Under the pieces are notes generated by a model. That model did not search any database, was not told the DNA's origin, and saw nothing but the letters and a program-made list of their open reading frames with translations. Made by a program: the position numbers and the translations under genes. Source: Galeopsis tetrahit (Eukaryota > Streptophyta > Magnoliopsida > Lamiales > Lamiaceae). Taken from it: a stretch of 64,000 nt of DNA. Of this stretch, positions 46,949-57,823 are shown piece by piece. The stretch lies in the NCBI GenBank assembly GCA_963675135.1, contig OY776127.1, positions 88,583,182 to 88,647,181 of the forward strand, given 5' to 3'. Position 1 is the first letter of the stretch. Every line of letters begins with the position of its first letter.

Positions 46949-47476
46949 TGCATAAAAATTCTCTAAACCCACAAATTCTTGAAAAGGGGTTTAGGGGAGA
47001 GAGAGAGGCCAGAGACAAAAACCGACGGAAGAGTGAAAGAAGTAGATAATTTGATTTTATGAATTTTTAATATTTTAGTAGCTGAAAAGTGAAAATCTTG
47101 AAATTATGAAATGACTGTTTTAACCTTTTCACCCTATTCTACAACATATTGCCCCTAGGTTTCAAGTTTACTGCTCAGTGCTCAAATCCAATTCTAAAAA
47201 GCTTTTCTTGATTGAGAAATTTCAATGTCTTTGGGTAAGCAAATATTTCTGCTAAAATCTTGGTGGGTTTTTAACAATTACTTGTTTCGGTGAGAGCTCA
47301 CAGATGGTATCTTGAATGTTTGTTTTGTATTCATAAACTATGATTAATATTGTTTTTAGTTGTTAGTCCTACTGTTTTGATTCTGCGTGATTGAAGAGCG
47401 TAATGTATGTGCATAATTTCAGAGATTTTGCTGAATCAAAGAGAATAGAGCACTGGGTCTTGGTGAAATTTCTTGG
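46949..47476. promoter_or_regulatory. Shared promoter interval of FLN2 (-) and HPPK-DHPS (+)
   Basis: The start codons of two divergent genes are only about 530 bp apart, so both core promoters and 5' UTRs must fit here. I see no strong TATA box in either direction. An AG-rich stretch at 46993-47030 (reverse-strand CT-rich) lies near the FLN2 side. A bidirectional promoter is inferred from spacing alone. Confidence 0.5.
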
Positions 47477-49554
47477 ATGAATATTATCAAACAGCTGGTG
47501 CCCATTAAAAATGGGGCGAGAGCTGCTAAGATTTCATGTAAAGGTGATTTCTTTACTAGTTTCGTTGAATATTTACCCGTTAATCTTTATAATCTTTCAA
47601 TCATTATGGAGTTCTTCGTGTGAATGTTTCTGGTAATGCATTTGGATTAGATTATACACTGTACTTGTTAATTTCAGTTGCCGTATTAATGATAATTGCC
47701 TGTGTTACTGTGTATCTCCACACAAATCACTAGTGTTATGAAATCCTAGCACTGTTATATTCGAAATCTAAAAGGTGCAAACAATTCGTTAGACGAGGTC
47801 AGTCCATAAGCTTTGGCTTCAAGCCTGCTAGTGGACGGTGAGATTGGTCCCCCGTTTTAGTATGGCTTTAGGCCGACCAAGACTTCAAAAAAAAGTCTGT
47901 TGAATAATGGAGTTATTGCTTGCTATTTGGTGTAGATGCACTTGTATATTTCTTATGGCTATATTTATGTATATTTCTTATGGCTTGTTAATGCCGTTAG
48001 ATTCTCCAATGGAGTTGTTAGCATTCGATTTAATGCCATTGAAACGTTGTTGAAGAATGTTGTTCTTGTCTTCATCTCTTCACTGCAGCAAGATTGCATC
48101 TTTCCCGTCTATTTCACAATAGTTCAGTCGAAGTAATCTCTGAAGAACAGGAGGTTGTTATTGCACTAGGAAGTAATGTGGGTGATAGGCTTGGTAATTT
48201 TGAGGATGCATTGGAGCGGATGAAGAAATCGGGCATCAAAATCACGAGACATGGCTGCTTATATGAAACCGAACCAGCTTATGTAACCGATCAACCTCAT
48301 TTTCTCAATTCTGCTGTTAGAGGAGTGACAAAACTCGACCCACAAAAACTGTTAGCAGTTTTAAAAGATATCGAGAGGGAGCTGGGTCGTACAGGTGGCA
48401 TTAGGTACGGTCCTAGACCAATCGACTTAGATATCTTGTTTTACGGGAGCCAAACTGTGAAAACCGATCGTCTCATCATTCCACATGAACGAATATGGGA
48501 GAGACCTTTTGTAATGGGGCCGTTAATCGATCTGTTGGGCTTTCATACAGACAATGATACGGCGAAATCATGGCATTTGCTATCAGGACATAAAGGAGGA
48601 CTTTTTGGAGCGTGGCAGAAGCTGGGCGGTGAGTCACTCATCGGAAAAGATGGGATTAAACGAGTATTGCCTGTTGGGAATCAGCTGTGGAATTGGTCTG
48701 AAAACACGTCGATCATGGGCATTCTGAACGTGACTCCTGATAGTTTTAGCGATGGAGGAAAGTTTCTCTCAGTCGAATCAGCTGTTTCTCAGGTTCGATC
48801 AATGGTAACCGAGGGTGCAGATATCGTTGATATAGGAGCTCAATCAACCCGGCCAATGGCAACTAGGCTATCTCCAGAGCAAGAACTCGATAGACTCGTT
48901 CCAGTTTTAGAAGCAGTGAAGAATATGCCTGAAATGCAGGGGAAGTTAATATCTATCGATACTTTTTATTCACAGGTCGCTTTGGAAGCTGTCAGCAGAG
49001 GCGCTCATCTTATAAACGACGTGTCTGGTGGACAGATAGACGCGAGAATGCATAATGTGGTTGCTGGTCTGAAAATTCCGTACATTGTAATGCACATGAG
49101 AGGCGATCCGTCTACAATGCAGAGTCGAGAGAATCTGATGTACAGTGATGTATGTGCTGAGGTGGCGTTGGAGATGTACGCGAGGGCTAGAGATGCTGAG
49201 TTGTCGGGTGTGCCTGCATGGAGGATGATTTTGGATCCTGGAATCGGGTTCTCTAAGAATACGGAGCAAAATCTTGACATTCTTACGGGGTTGGGAAGCA
49301 TACGAGGCGAGATTGGTAAGACGAGCTTAGCAATGTGTAATGCTCCTTTATTGATAGGACCTTCAAGAAAGAGATTCTTGGGTGAGATTTGTGGCAAGCC
49401 TAGTGCGGCTGAACGAGATCCGGCTACCGTCGCGGCTGTCACGGCTGGGGTTTTGGGTGGTGCCAATATAGTCAGAGTACACAATGTGAGAGATAATAGA
49501 GATGCTGTCAAACTCTGTGATGCAATGCTGCAAAGGAAAAGAGACATTAGTTGA
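47477..49554 (+). CDS. Bifunctional HPPK-DHPS, folate biosynthesis, mitochondrial
   Basis: Two exons (47477-47543, 48089-49554) give 510 aa. The short first exon encodes MNIIKQLVPIKNGARAAKIS, a basic, acid-free mitochondrial presequence. The second exon holds both enzymes. The 6-hydroxymethyl-dihydropterin pyrophosphokinase domain (about 45-165) has ALGSNVGDR, PHFLNSAV and GPRPIDLDILFYG. The dihydropteroate synthase domain (about 195-505) has GILNVTPDSFSDGGKF, DIGAQSTRP, LINDVSGG, IVMHMRGDP, DPGIGFSK and GPSRKRFLG. All are intact. It makes dihydropteroate from hydroxymethyl-dihydropterin and p-aminobenzoate. Plants commonly carry a mitochondrial form; Arabidopsis also has a cytosolic paralogue beside FLN2. 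The presence of the first exon decides the mitochondrial call, since the second exon has no usable ATG before the HPPK core. Confidence 0.93.
47760..47900. repeat. Possible SINE remnant in the HPPK-DHPS intron
   Basis: A non-AT-rich island (GCCTGCTAGTGGACGGTGAG followed by ATTGGTCCCCCG) ends near an A-run at 47886. Its composition differs from the rest of the intron and looks like a short retroposon, but no target duplication was found. Weak call. Confidence 0.25.
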
Positions 49555-51065
49555 GTTTTTTTTTTTTTTGCTTCTATGCCAATTTTGAAGTTTGTTACTC
49601 CCTCCATCCTAACTTAACTTTATATGTACGATTCTCTTTTTAAGAAATATTGATTGTTTATGTATAAAGTAGACGGGGGTTGGGGTGTATTAACTCAATT
49701 GATAAAAAAAAAAGTTTTACATGGACTTGAATTATAATCTCTCTCTCTCTCTCACCTTTATTTGATGGGCTTGAATTAATTGCAATTCTCGGGCCTCGTA
49801 ATTTTGGGCCTGTTGGTTATGCAGGCCCTTCAATATAAGGTGGCTGGGTTATTTGCCCCTCCATCAATGTTAGATGCACCTCCCTCCTTCATTTATTAAT
49901 TAAACATGCATATAAAATACTATATTTATCAGTGGCCCACGCTATTTTCAATTTTCGAATATTTTACTGAGGCATTTTTCTTCTTTTCAAAAATATTGGT
50001 GTATTTTTTGAAAATTCTGTCGAAATTCGACATTTTTTTCTACGAAAAATTGTGTTTTGTCGATTTTTTTTCCTGAAAATATATAGTTTTTTCAATTATT
50101 TTTTTCCAAAATCTGCATATATTTGTTTTTAAATCGAAAATCTTGCTTTCCTTTTGAATTTCTTGATCTGTTTTTTTAATTTCACGATTCAAATCTATTT
50201 TTTCTTAAAATCTGAATGGAGAAAAGAGGGAACTAAACTCGTGTATATTATAGTTCGGTTTCGATTCCACATATTCAAAAATCGGAACAGTCAATTTTTC
50301 GATTCAAACCGTCAGACGAGATTTAATCGGAAATAGCCGTTGTAAAATTAAGGTACGAGATTTAGTGTCCATTGAAACTGGAGGTGATGGTGACAGGTAT
50401 AACAAAAGAATAATAAAGGTAAATATGAGATGATACATTAATGGTAATTATTTTATTGCAAAATCAAAAGGTGTATGAGATGATGAGGTTATAGATAGAA
50501 ACATGAACGTGCAGATAAAGAAAATGGTGCTGTCAATGCACGTTCTAACCACGTAAAATGTGAAAATATTCCCATTATACATGCTTCCTACCTTGTACTA
50601 ATCATGTCATGTTCTATTCCTCTTTGTGTAAGAGGTCAATCCATTATTTTACTTATTTTCCATTGAATTTAGACGAATTTGGTGTGACAAGGATCATGTT
50701 GTGTATATAGTCGAGATGAAACTTAAACTGTTTGGCACCCCCTCAAAAAAAAAAAAAAAAAACTTAAACTGTTTGGATTTATTTTGTTTAGTTTTTGTTA
50801 GTTAGCGTGATTTTTTGAACTTAGTCGAATCTAAACGAACTTAATGATTAATATCAAATTTAAACTTTACTAACGAACCAATGCACAAGCTAATGAATTC
50901 AACGTTATTGAGTCTGTACTATAAGGGTCGGTTCATACAAAACACAAAACTCTAATTTTAAATTGAGTCTTCAAAAGTGAACGGTGGAATTGATTCCCGA
51001 ATTAGTCTATCCGAGTCTATATTTGAATTTATTATGGCAGGCCCAGATTTTAAAAGTCGTGTACT
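49555..51065. other. Spacer downstream of HPPK-DHPS
   Basis: Contains a T-run at the 3' end of the gene, a Stowaway-like TTACTCCCTCCATCC fragment (about 49597), a CT microsatellite (49739-49753) and a retroposition scar at 50720-50776. No gene is supported. Confidence 0.45.
50720..50776 (+). mobile_element. Ultra-short retroposition scar
   Basis: The 16-bp direct repeat AACTTAAACTGTTTGG (50720-50735 and 50761-50776) flanks only CACCCCCTC plus a poly(A) tract. A poly(A)-tailed insert inside a target duplication of this size is the mark of LINE-mediated retroposition. Here the insert was truncated to about nine non-A bases. Confidence 0.65.
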
Positions 51066-51622
51066 CAGTGGCGGACCTACATAATGCCCAGGGGGGCCCG
51101 TGGTCCCCCCACTAATTTTGTAAATTTATTAGGGGTATTTTGGTAATTTCACATATATTTAAATTAATAGTATGTTCTATAATTATTTGCACACTTCTGA
51201 TATAAAAATAAATCACAAAATTAATATATATCCGAACATCATTTTATTTTAAAATCGTCACTCATTTTGTGTCTACATTTTATTCTAAATTTCACTAAAT
51301 CTATTTTACATCCTACTAAATCGTCCTTACACCTTATTAAATCACTTAAAATACATTTTCTTATTTGACTCTACACCACTAAATTCAATTGTTTTTTTAA
51401 AGTGAATCGGTTAAAATCTGCAAGTTATCACGGGACGAAGGGATTATTAACTTGTACCAAAACATAGTAAAAGTCAACTTATCCGATCAATTTAATTTAA
51501 TGAAATGTGACGTATTGACAATTTTATAATATGAAATTTTGATGAAATAATGAGTACATATTTTTTATTTTTATAATAATGTTAATCGAGTCCCCCACCG
51601 AAAATTTCTAGGTCCGTCACTG
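51066..51622. mobile_element. hAT-type MITE, CAGTGGCGGACCTA ends
   Basis: A 557-bp element starts CAGTGGCGGACCTA and ends TAGGTCCGTCACTG, 14-bp inverted repeats with one mismatch. It is flanked by a perfect 8-bp duplication CGTGTACT (51058-51065 and 51623-51630). The interior is AT-rich apart from CCCCC/GGGGG stretches near the ends. It has no transposase, so it is non-autonomous. Confidence 0.88.
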
Positions 51623-52047
51623 CGTGTACTGTGAAAAAAAAGTGGAGAAACATGTAGTATGAATGAAGTGCAGACACGTAATGTTGCATCGAATTTGTAG
51701 CAATTTCAACTTCAATTGCGGTAGGTCGGTGTCGGTGGTTTCTTTTTTACATTACAAAATTCATTTTATTAGTCCAAAAGAATAGAGATGTAATTACAGA
51801 TTATATTTATGTGTCACGGATTCGATAAAAATCACGATTCGTCTTATGTCTGCTTGACGAACTTTTTATGTCTGTTTGATGAACTTTCCGGATTTAAATT
51901 CGATGCATGACTCTTTCTTATACTATTACTCCACTTTATATATGAAATATTTTATATAAGTTTTTGTGAAATTGAAAAACTCTCGAGTGTTTTGATAAAT
52001 TTAGACATATTTTTTTCTTATGGTGCAAGATTTTCTCCATTCCTTTA

Positions 52048-52488
52048 GGGGATGTTTCTTTTTGGTTTTAAAAACCAGGTTTTGGATTTCAAGATCCAAA
52101 ACCCGTTTTACTTCGGGATTTAAAAACCGGTTTTCAAAATCCACTCAAAACCACCTTTATCAAACATATTGATTTGACATAAAGTTATATCTATATAATA
52201 TTACTCCAATCATTATATTCTTTTTCAACAATAATATAATAATACTATAATAATATAATAATACAATAATATAATACATTTAATCAACTAATCATTATAA
52301 TCTCACCAAACAATAATATAATAATACAAACTCATTCAATCTTACAACTTGATTTGACATAAAGTTAAATCCTTCACTATTCCAAAACCCAAAAGAAACA
52401 CCCATATTACTATTCATCGGGATTTCAAAAACCAGGATTTCAAAAATCTGGTTTTTAAAATCACCCAAAGCCCAAAAGAAACATCCCC
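52048..52488. mobile_element. PIF/Harbinger-like MITE (copy C)
   Basis: Inverted ends GGGGATGTTTCTTTTTGG and CCCAAAAGAAACATCCCC are flanked by TTA on both sides (52045-52047 and 52489-52491). A second pair of inner inverted repeats contains AAAAACCAGG[T/A]TTT. Two copies of TTGATTTGACATAAAGTTA (about 52171 and 52350) link it to the copies at 10625 and 46328. Confidence 0.75.
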
Positions 52489-53921
52489 TTAGTCTTGATA
52501 TTTTCCATAAATTGTGATCTTCAATAAATGTTTATGGGGGCCCAACATGAAATCTATACACTATGCATTCATAAAAAATCGAGTTTCCTTGTTTTTAGAG
52601 TGGTGGGATTCTTTCTAAATGTGGATTTTAGGGCAAGAAAATATTTTCACCTCATATATATGTTATGTTTCTTTTCAAGGTGTGATTCTTCAAAGTTGGA
52701 AAATTCCAACTTCTTACCTAGTTATTTTCTACTATATATTTGGCCACGAAATCACTTGTTAAGGAATGAAAGTGGTGTACCGAATAAAAGTTTTGTAGCT
52801 TTAGTAACAACTTACTGTCAATTTTTTTGTCAATTAGTAGCCAATTTAATCATGCATTGTGAAAAGGTAAACAATTTTTGCTTTTTTTTTTTTTTTTGTT
52901 TCCTTTTGTGTACTTTTATTTTTAGATAAAGACATCAAATAAGATTCAGACTTCTCTTCATTACAGCACATGACAGTTGTATTCTATGAACTACTATTAT
53001 GGAGGAAAAAAGTTTGTTTAATTTTTCAAAATTTGAAAATCTTGAGAAAATATATATGTTTGACTATAACTCATCTACTAGTGCTACCCATCATCTATTT
53101 ATGGAGTATATCTTTTATTATTGATAATATTAAAAATTACAATAAATCAATAGTTGCCTTCCACAAAACCTCCACATTTAAGAATATAAAAACAATTTAC
53201 CCCCACTAAAAATCTATAAGATTTTGTCTTAATATAGTCTATTGTTTCCTTTTGAGTTTTGCGTGGTTTGAAGATTGTATTTACTTTCGATTTTAAAAAT
53301 AGAGTTTTAAATTTTAAGATTTTACATCAATTTTACTTTTTAATTTAAAATTTCGATTTTTTTAAATCATTAATTTAATCATCCATATTAAATCTATCAA
53401 TTAATATAATAAACCCATCACTCAATTTTTACAAATATAATAACTCCAACCATTGCTCTTACTAAAAAAAAAAATTAAACTAAAAAATACATATTACTAT
53501 TAATCATAATTTAAAAAATTCAGAATTTAAAAAGTCATTTTTAAAATAAATCAAAATCCAAAGGAAATAACATCTAAACGTGAAATTGCCTAAATTTTTT
53601 TTTCCTAAAAAGTCATTTATTTTGAGATCTATATGAATATCCCATTAAAATATTCTACTTTTATTGGAGAAAATAAATTAATACTACTAGTTATTTCCAT
53701 AAAACCCCCAAACGCGTTTATTAAAATTTATTCCTTTAAATAGGATATTTACTTTTTTAATTAATTGCATTTGACTGAATTGACAACTTTTTATTGATTG
53801 AAATTGGAAAGAGGGCAATTTGGACTCGGTTCTTCCCTATATATGAGAGAGTAATCACACACAGAAATTACAGAACAAGAAAACTCTCTTTCTCTCTCAC
53901 GCACAAACACACACATCAACA
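52489..53921. other. Spacer and promoter of the RGP gene
   Basis: AT-rich, with poly(T) at about 52880. The frames at 52528-53209 are low-complexity. A TATA box and a CT-rich 5' UTR lie at the end of the interval. Confidence 0.45.
53838..53845 (+). promoter_or_regulatory. TATA box of the RGP gene
   Basis: CTATATATGAG lies about 80 bp before the start codon. A CTCTCTTTCTCTCTC leader and CACACACA repeat follow, typical of a highly expressed plant gene with a short 5' UTR. Confidence 0.65.
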
Positions 53922-56900
53922 ATGGCAGCACCAAAGGCAACCCCTCTGCTGAAAGATGAGTTGGACATCGTGATTCCGACCATCAGAAACCTTGATTTCC
54001 TCGAAATGTGGAGGCCCTTTTTTGAGCAGTACCATTTGATTATAGTTCAAGATGGTGACCCTTCAAAGGTCATCGAAGTTCCTAAGGGTTTTGATTATGA
54101 ACTCTACAATCGCAATGATATCAACAGAATTCTGGGCCCCAAGGCTTCTTGCATCTCCTTCAAGGACTCTGCTTGCAGATGCTTTGGATACATGGTTTCC
54201 AAGAAGAAGTATATTTACACCATTGATGATGATTGCTTTGTAAGTACATCTATTGTTCTTTCCGATCCTGTTAAATTCTGTGTGTTTGATTGGTTTTCTT
54301 GCGTTTTTGGTTTGTGGGTTGTGTTAAAGACTGGATCTTTGGTTGTTTTTATGTATGATTAGTTGAAAGATTGGATCTTTTTATCAATTTGGATCTTAGG
54401 GTTTAGGGTTCTTGAATTTTGATTGGGATTTGGTGGGGCCTCTGTTTTGAATTAGAATTGCAATGTGGGTGTGCTAATTTCCACTCCAAATTATGTGTTA
54501 TGCAAGATCTCATGTTTTTATGTGTTATACTGATCTATACTTTTTATGTTTAGTGAGGGTTCTTGAATTTTGATTGAGATTTGGTGGGGCCTTTGTTTTG
54601 AATTAGAATTGCAATGTGGGTGTGCTAATTTCCACTCCAAATTATGTGTTATGCAAGATCTCATGTTTTTATGTGTTATACTGATCTATACTTTTTATGT
54701 TTAGTGAGGGTTCTTGAATTTTGATTGAGATTTGGTGGGGCCTCTGTTTTGAATTAGAATTGCAATGTGGGTGTGCTAATTTCCACTCCAAATTATGTAT
54801 TATGCAAGATCTCATGTTTTTATGTGTTATACTGATCTATACTTTTTATGTTTAGTGAGGGTTCTTGAATTTTGATTGAGATTTGGTGGGGCCTTTGTTT
54901 TGAATTAGAATTGCAATGTGGGTGTGCTAATTTCCACTCCAAATTATGTATTATGCAAGATCTCATGTTTTTATGTGTTATACTGATCTATACTTTTTAT
55001 GTTTAGTGAGGGTTCTTGAATTTTGATTGAGATTTGGTGGGTCCTCTGTTTTGAATTAGAATTGCAATGTGGGTGTGCTAATTTCCACTCCAAATTATGT
55101 ATTATGCAAGATCTCATGTTTTTATGTGTTATACTGATCTATACTTTTTTATGTTTAGTGAGGGTTCTTGAATTTTGATTGAGATTTGGTGGGTCCTCTG
55201 TTTTGAATTAGAATTGCAATGTGGGTGTGCTAATTTCCACTCCAAATTATGTATTATGCAAGATCTCATGTTTTTATGTGTTATACTGATCTATACTTTT
55301 TATGTTTAGTGAGGGTTCTTGAATTTTGATTGAGATTTGGTGGGTCCTCTGTTTTGAATTAGAATTGCAATGTGGGTGTGCTAATTTCCACTCCAAATTA
55401 TGTATTATGCAAGATCTCATGTTTTTATGTGTTATACTGATCTATACTTTTTTATGTTTAGTGAGGGTTCTTGAATTTTGATTGAGATTTGGTGGGTCCT
55501 CTGTTTTGAATTAGAATTGCAATGTGGGTGTGCTGATTTCCACTCCAAATTATGTAAAATGCAAGATCTCATGTTTTTATGTGTTATACTGATCTATACT
55601 TTTTATGTTTAGTGAGGGTTCTTGACTTTTGATTGAGATTTGGTGGGGCTTATGTTTTGAGTTAGAATTGCAATGTATGTGTGTTGATTTCCACTCCAAA
55701 TTATGGAAAATGAAAGATCTCATGTTTTTATGTGTTGTATTGATCTGTACTTTATAAGCTTAGATCTGAAAGTTTCTCTCAAAATGGTGAAAGATCTATC
55801 TTTTCTCTTTATCATATACTATTTGTGTTTAACATGCTTATGTAATATCATGCTGCTATGGTGGTATCAATGGAGTATATTATGGCTGAGGCTTTTAACA
55901 AAATTTTCTTTGCAACTTTCATTTGGTTGATGTGTACTTGTATCGTCGCCAACGTGCAGGTTGCGAAAGACCCAACTGGCAAAGATATCAATGCTCTTGA
56001 GCAGCACATTACGAATCTCTTGTGTCCATCGACGCCACATTTCTTCAACACTCTATACGATCCGTACAGGGAAGGTGCAGACTTTGTTCGTGGATATCCT
56101 TTCAGTATGCGTGAGGGTGCCCCTACTGCTGTTTCTCATGGCCTTTGGCTCAATATCCCTGATTACGATGCACCTACGCAGCTTGTTAAGCCCCGTGAGA
56201 GGAACACTAGGTACATATTTCTTGAAATTGGGAACCATCGAGTTTTTAATGATGTTGAGCTTTTGCTTAACCTATTCTTGTATGATCTGATGCCAGATAT
56301 GTGGATGCTGTTTTGACAATCCCCAAGGGTACCATCTTCCCGATGTGTGGGATGAATTTGGCATTCAACCGTGACCTGATCGGGCCTGCGATGTACTTTG
56401 GGCTCATGGGTGATGGTCAGCCTATTGGGCGATACGACGATATGTGGGCTGGTTGGTGCACCAAGGTACAATTATATGCTTTCTTCATTGTCTAGATCTA
56501 TGTTTGGCAATCCTTGGCAAGTGGCAACGACACAAATTGGACACAACACTTGGTCTTATGTAAAACAGTTTTACCCTGCAAGTGATATTGCACGATGAAA
56601 CTGGTTTACATACTATATGTAACATTCTGCAATTCTAGTGTTATTATAAACAAAGTTTACATTTCAATGCATCATCATTCATTTATAAGTGTTGCAAGAA
56701 GTTAATTGTCTCGTATTCTTTCTCGTAGGTGATATGCGACCATTTGAATCTCGGTGTGAAGACTGGTTTACCCTACATATGGCACAGCAAAGCTAGCAAC
56801 CCTTTTGTCAATCTGAAAAAGGAGTACAAAGGGATCTATTGGCAGGAAGAGATCATCCCGTTTTTCCAAGCTGTGACACTTCCGAAAGAATGCAAAACTG

Positions 56901-57058
56901 TGCAGGAGTGCTACATTGAGCTGGCTAAACAAGTCAAGGACAAACTTGCTTCAATCGATCCTTACTTTACGACGTTGGCTGATGCTATGGTCACGTGGAT
57001 CGAAGCGTGGGACGAGCTCAACCCGACTGGTGAAGGCTCTGCTAAGCTTGCCAAATAG
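53922..57058 (+). CDS. RGP: Reversibly glycosylated polypeptide / UDP-arabinopyranose mutase
   Basis: Four exons (53922-54239, 55960-56210, 56297-56465, 56729-57058) give 355 aa, the normal length. The enzyme interconverts UDP-arabinopyranose and UDP-arabinofuranose in the cytosol and at the Golgi surface, supplying wall arabinans and arabinogalactan proteins. Diagnostic points are the N-terminal DELDIVIPTIRNLDFLEMWR, the DDD metal/nucleotide motif (102-104, in YTIDDDCF), Arg157 in PFSMREGAPTA, equivalent to the self-glycosylated arginine, and WCTKVICDHLNLGVKTGLPY. Class 1 (RGP1-3-like) features are present. Intron 1 (54240-55959) is mostly a nine-unit satellite. The enzyme acts downstream of UDP-xylose formation, so UXS at 6171 belongs to the same supply route. 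It is convergent with the FYR-domain gene. Confidence 0.95.
54404..55760 (+). repeat. Nine-unit 151-bp tandem satellite in RGP intron 1
   Basis: The unit GAGGGTTCTTGAATTTTGAT...TATACTTTTTATGTTTAGT begins at about 54404, 54555, 54706, 54857, 55008, 55160, 55311, 55463 and 55614, a period of 151 bp (152 where one extra T occurs). The inner units are almost identical. The first unit and the last (55614-55760) carry most of the differences. Units 5-8 share GGTGGGTCCTC against GGTGGGGCC in the others. This gradient is typical of expansion by unequal exchange. There are no open frames or spacers, so it is not CRISPR-like. Confidence 0.95.
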
Positions 57059-57393
57059 ATTCGATCTAAGTCTATCATTATTTAGTTTCTCCTCTTTTTG
57101 TTTCATTGAGAGTGGCTAGTATTTTCGATCTCCTTATTAATTATTTAACCTATTACGAATTATTTTTTTCGAGGAACTTTATATTATATCATTACAGCAT
57201 TTGTTTTACTTTCATTTGGTACCATATTGTAGCCATTAGTCATATATTCCTTTGACGTGATTTGTTATTACTTGGGGCCATTTGGTTTAATTACTTTAAC
57301 GTTTTCCTTTCGAGACGTACTGTTATTTTTTCTTTACACATACATAAAAATCAACTCATTCTTTTACTTTATAAATAAAGTTTTACAAAATTA

Positions 57394-57620
57394 CTGTTCA
57401 TTCGTCCGTCCCACAATTGATACACATCTCAAAAAAGAAACTTTTTCATAAATCTCACCCTTACAATATTCACATATTTCACAAAATGTCATTACTTTTA
57501 CTCCAAATCCAATTATTTCACAAAAGTTTACAAAATTATTTATCAACATTCCACTTATTACACTTTTTTCTTAGTTTGTGTGTTTATAAAGTGGTGCAAA
57601 CATTTTTGGGACGGAGGGAG
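57394..57620. mobile_element. Stowaway (Tc1/mariner) MITE
   Basis: The right end is GGGACGGAGGGAG before TA. The left end has TTCGTCCGTCCCAC after TA, and the inverted ends match imperfectly. CTCCCTCCGTCCC termini with a TA duplication are the hallmark of Stowaway MITEs. The interior of about 200 bp is AT-rich with no coding capacity. Confidence 0.7.
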
Positions 57621-57823
57621 TATAAAACGTACTCAACAATAAAAAGACTTGACTGAACATTTAGACGATATAAGAACACGTAAAGAAAAGAAATAGATTC
57701 AAACATCAAATTAGCAGTAGTATGATTTTATTTTGCTACTTGCAGCACCAAAGATGAGGACAATGGCCTCTTTTATGTTAATTTTTTTTAGTTTTTTGTT
57801 ACAGCAATCATGAATAAATCTTA

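Noticed and set aside
48094..48120. Start of HPPK-DHPS within exon 2
   Set aside because: The first codon there is TTG. A short upstream exon (47477-47543) with a presequence splices to exon 2 in phase.
49005..49607. Minus-strand open frame of 200 codons opposite DHPS
   Set aside because: It overlaps the conserved DHPS coding exon and has no family resemblance.
54404..55760. CRISPR-like repeat array
   Set aside because: The units are 151 bp, contiguous and without unique spacers, and they lie in a plant intron. It is a tandem satellite.
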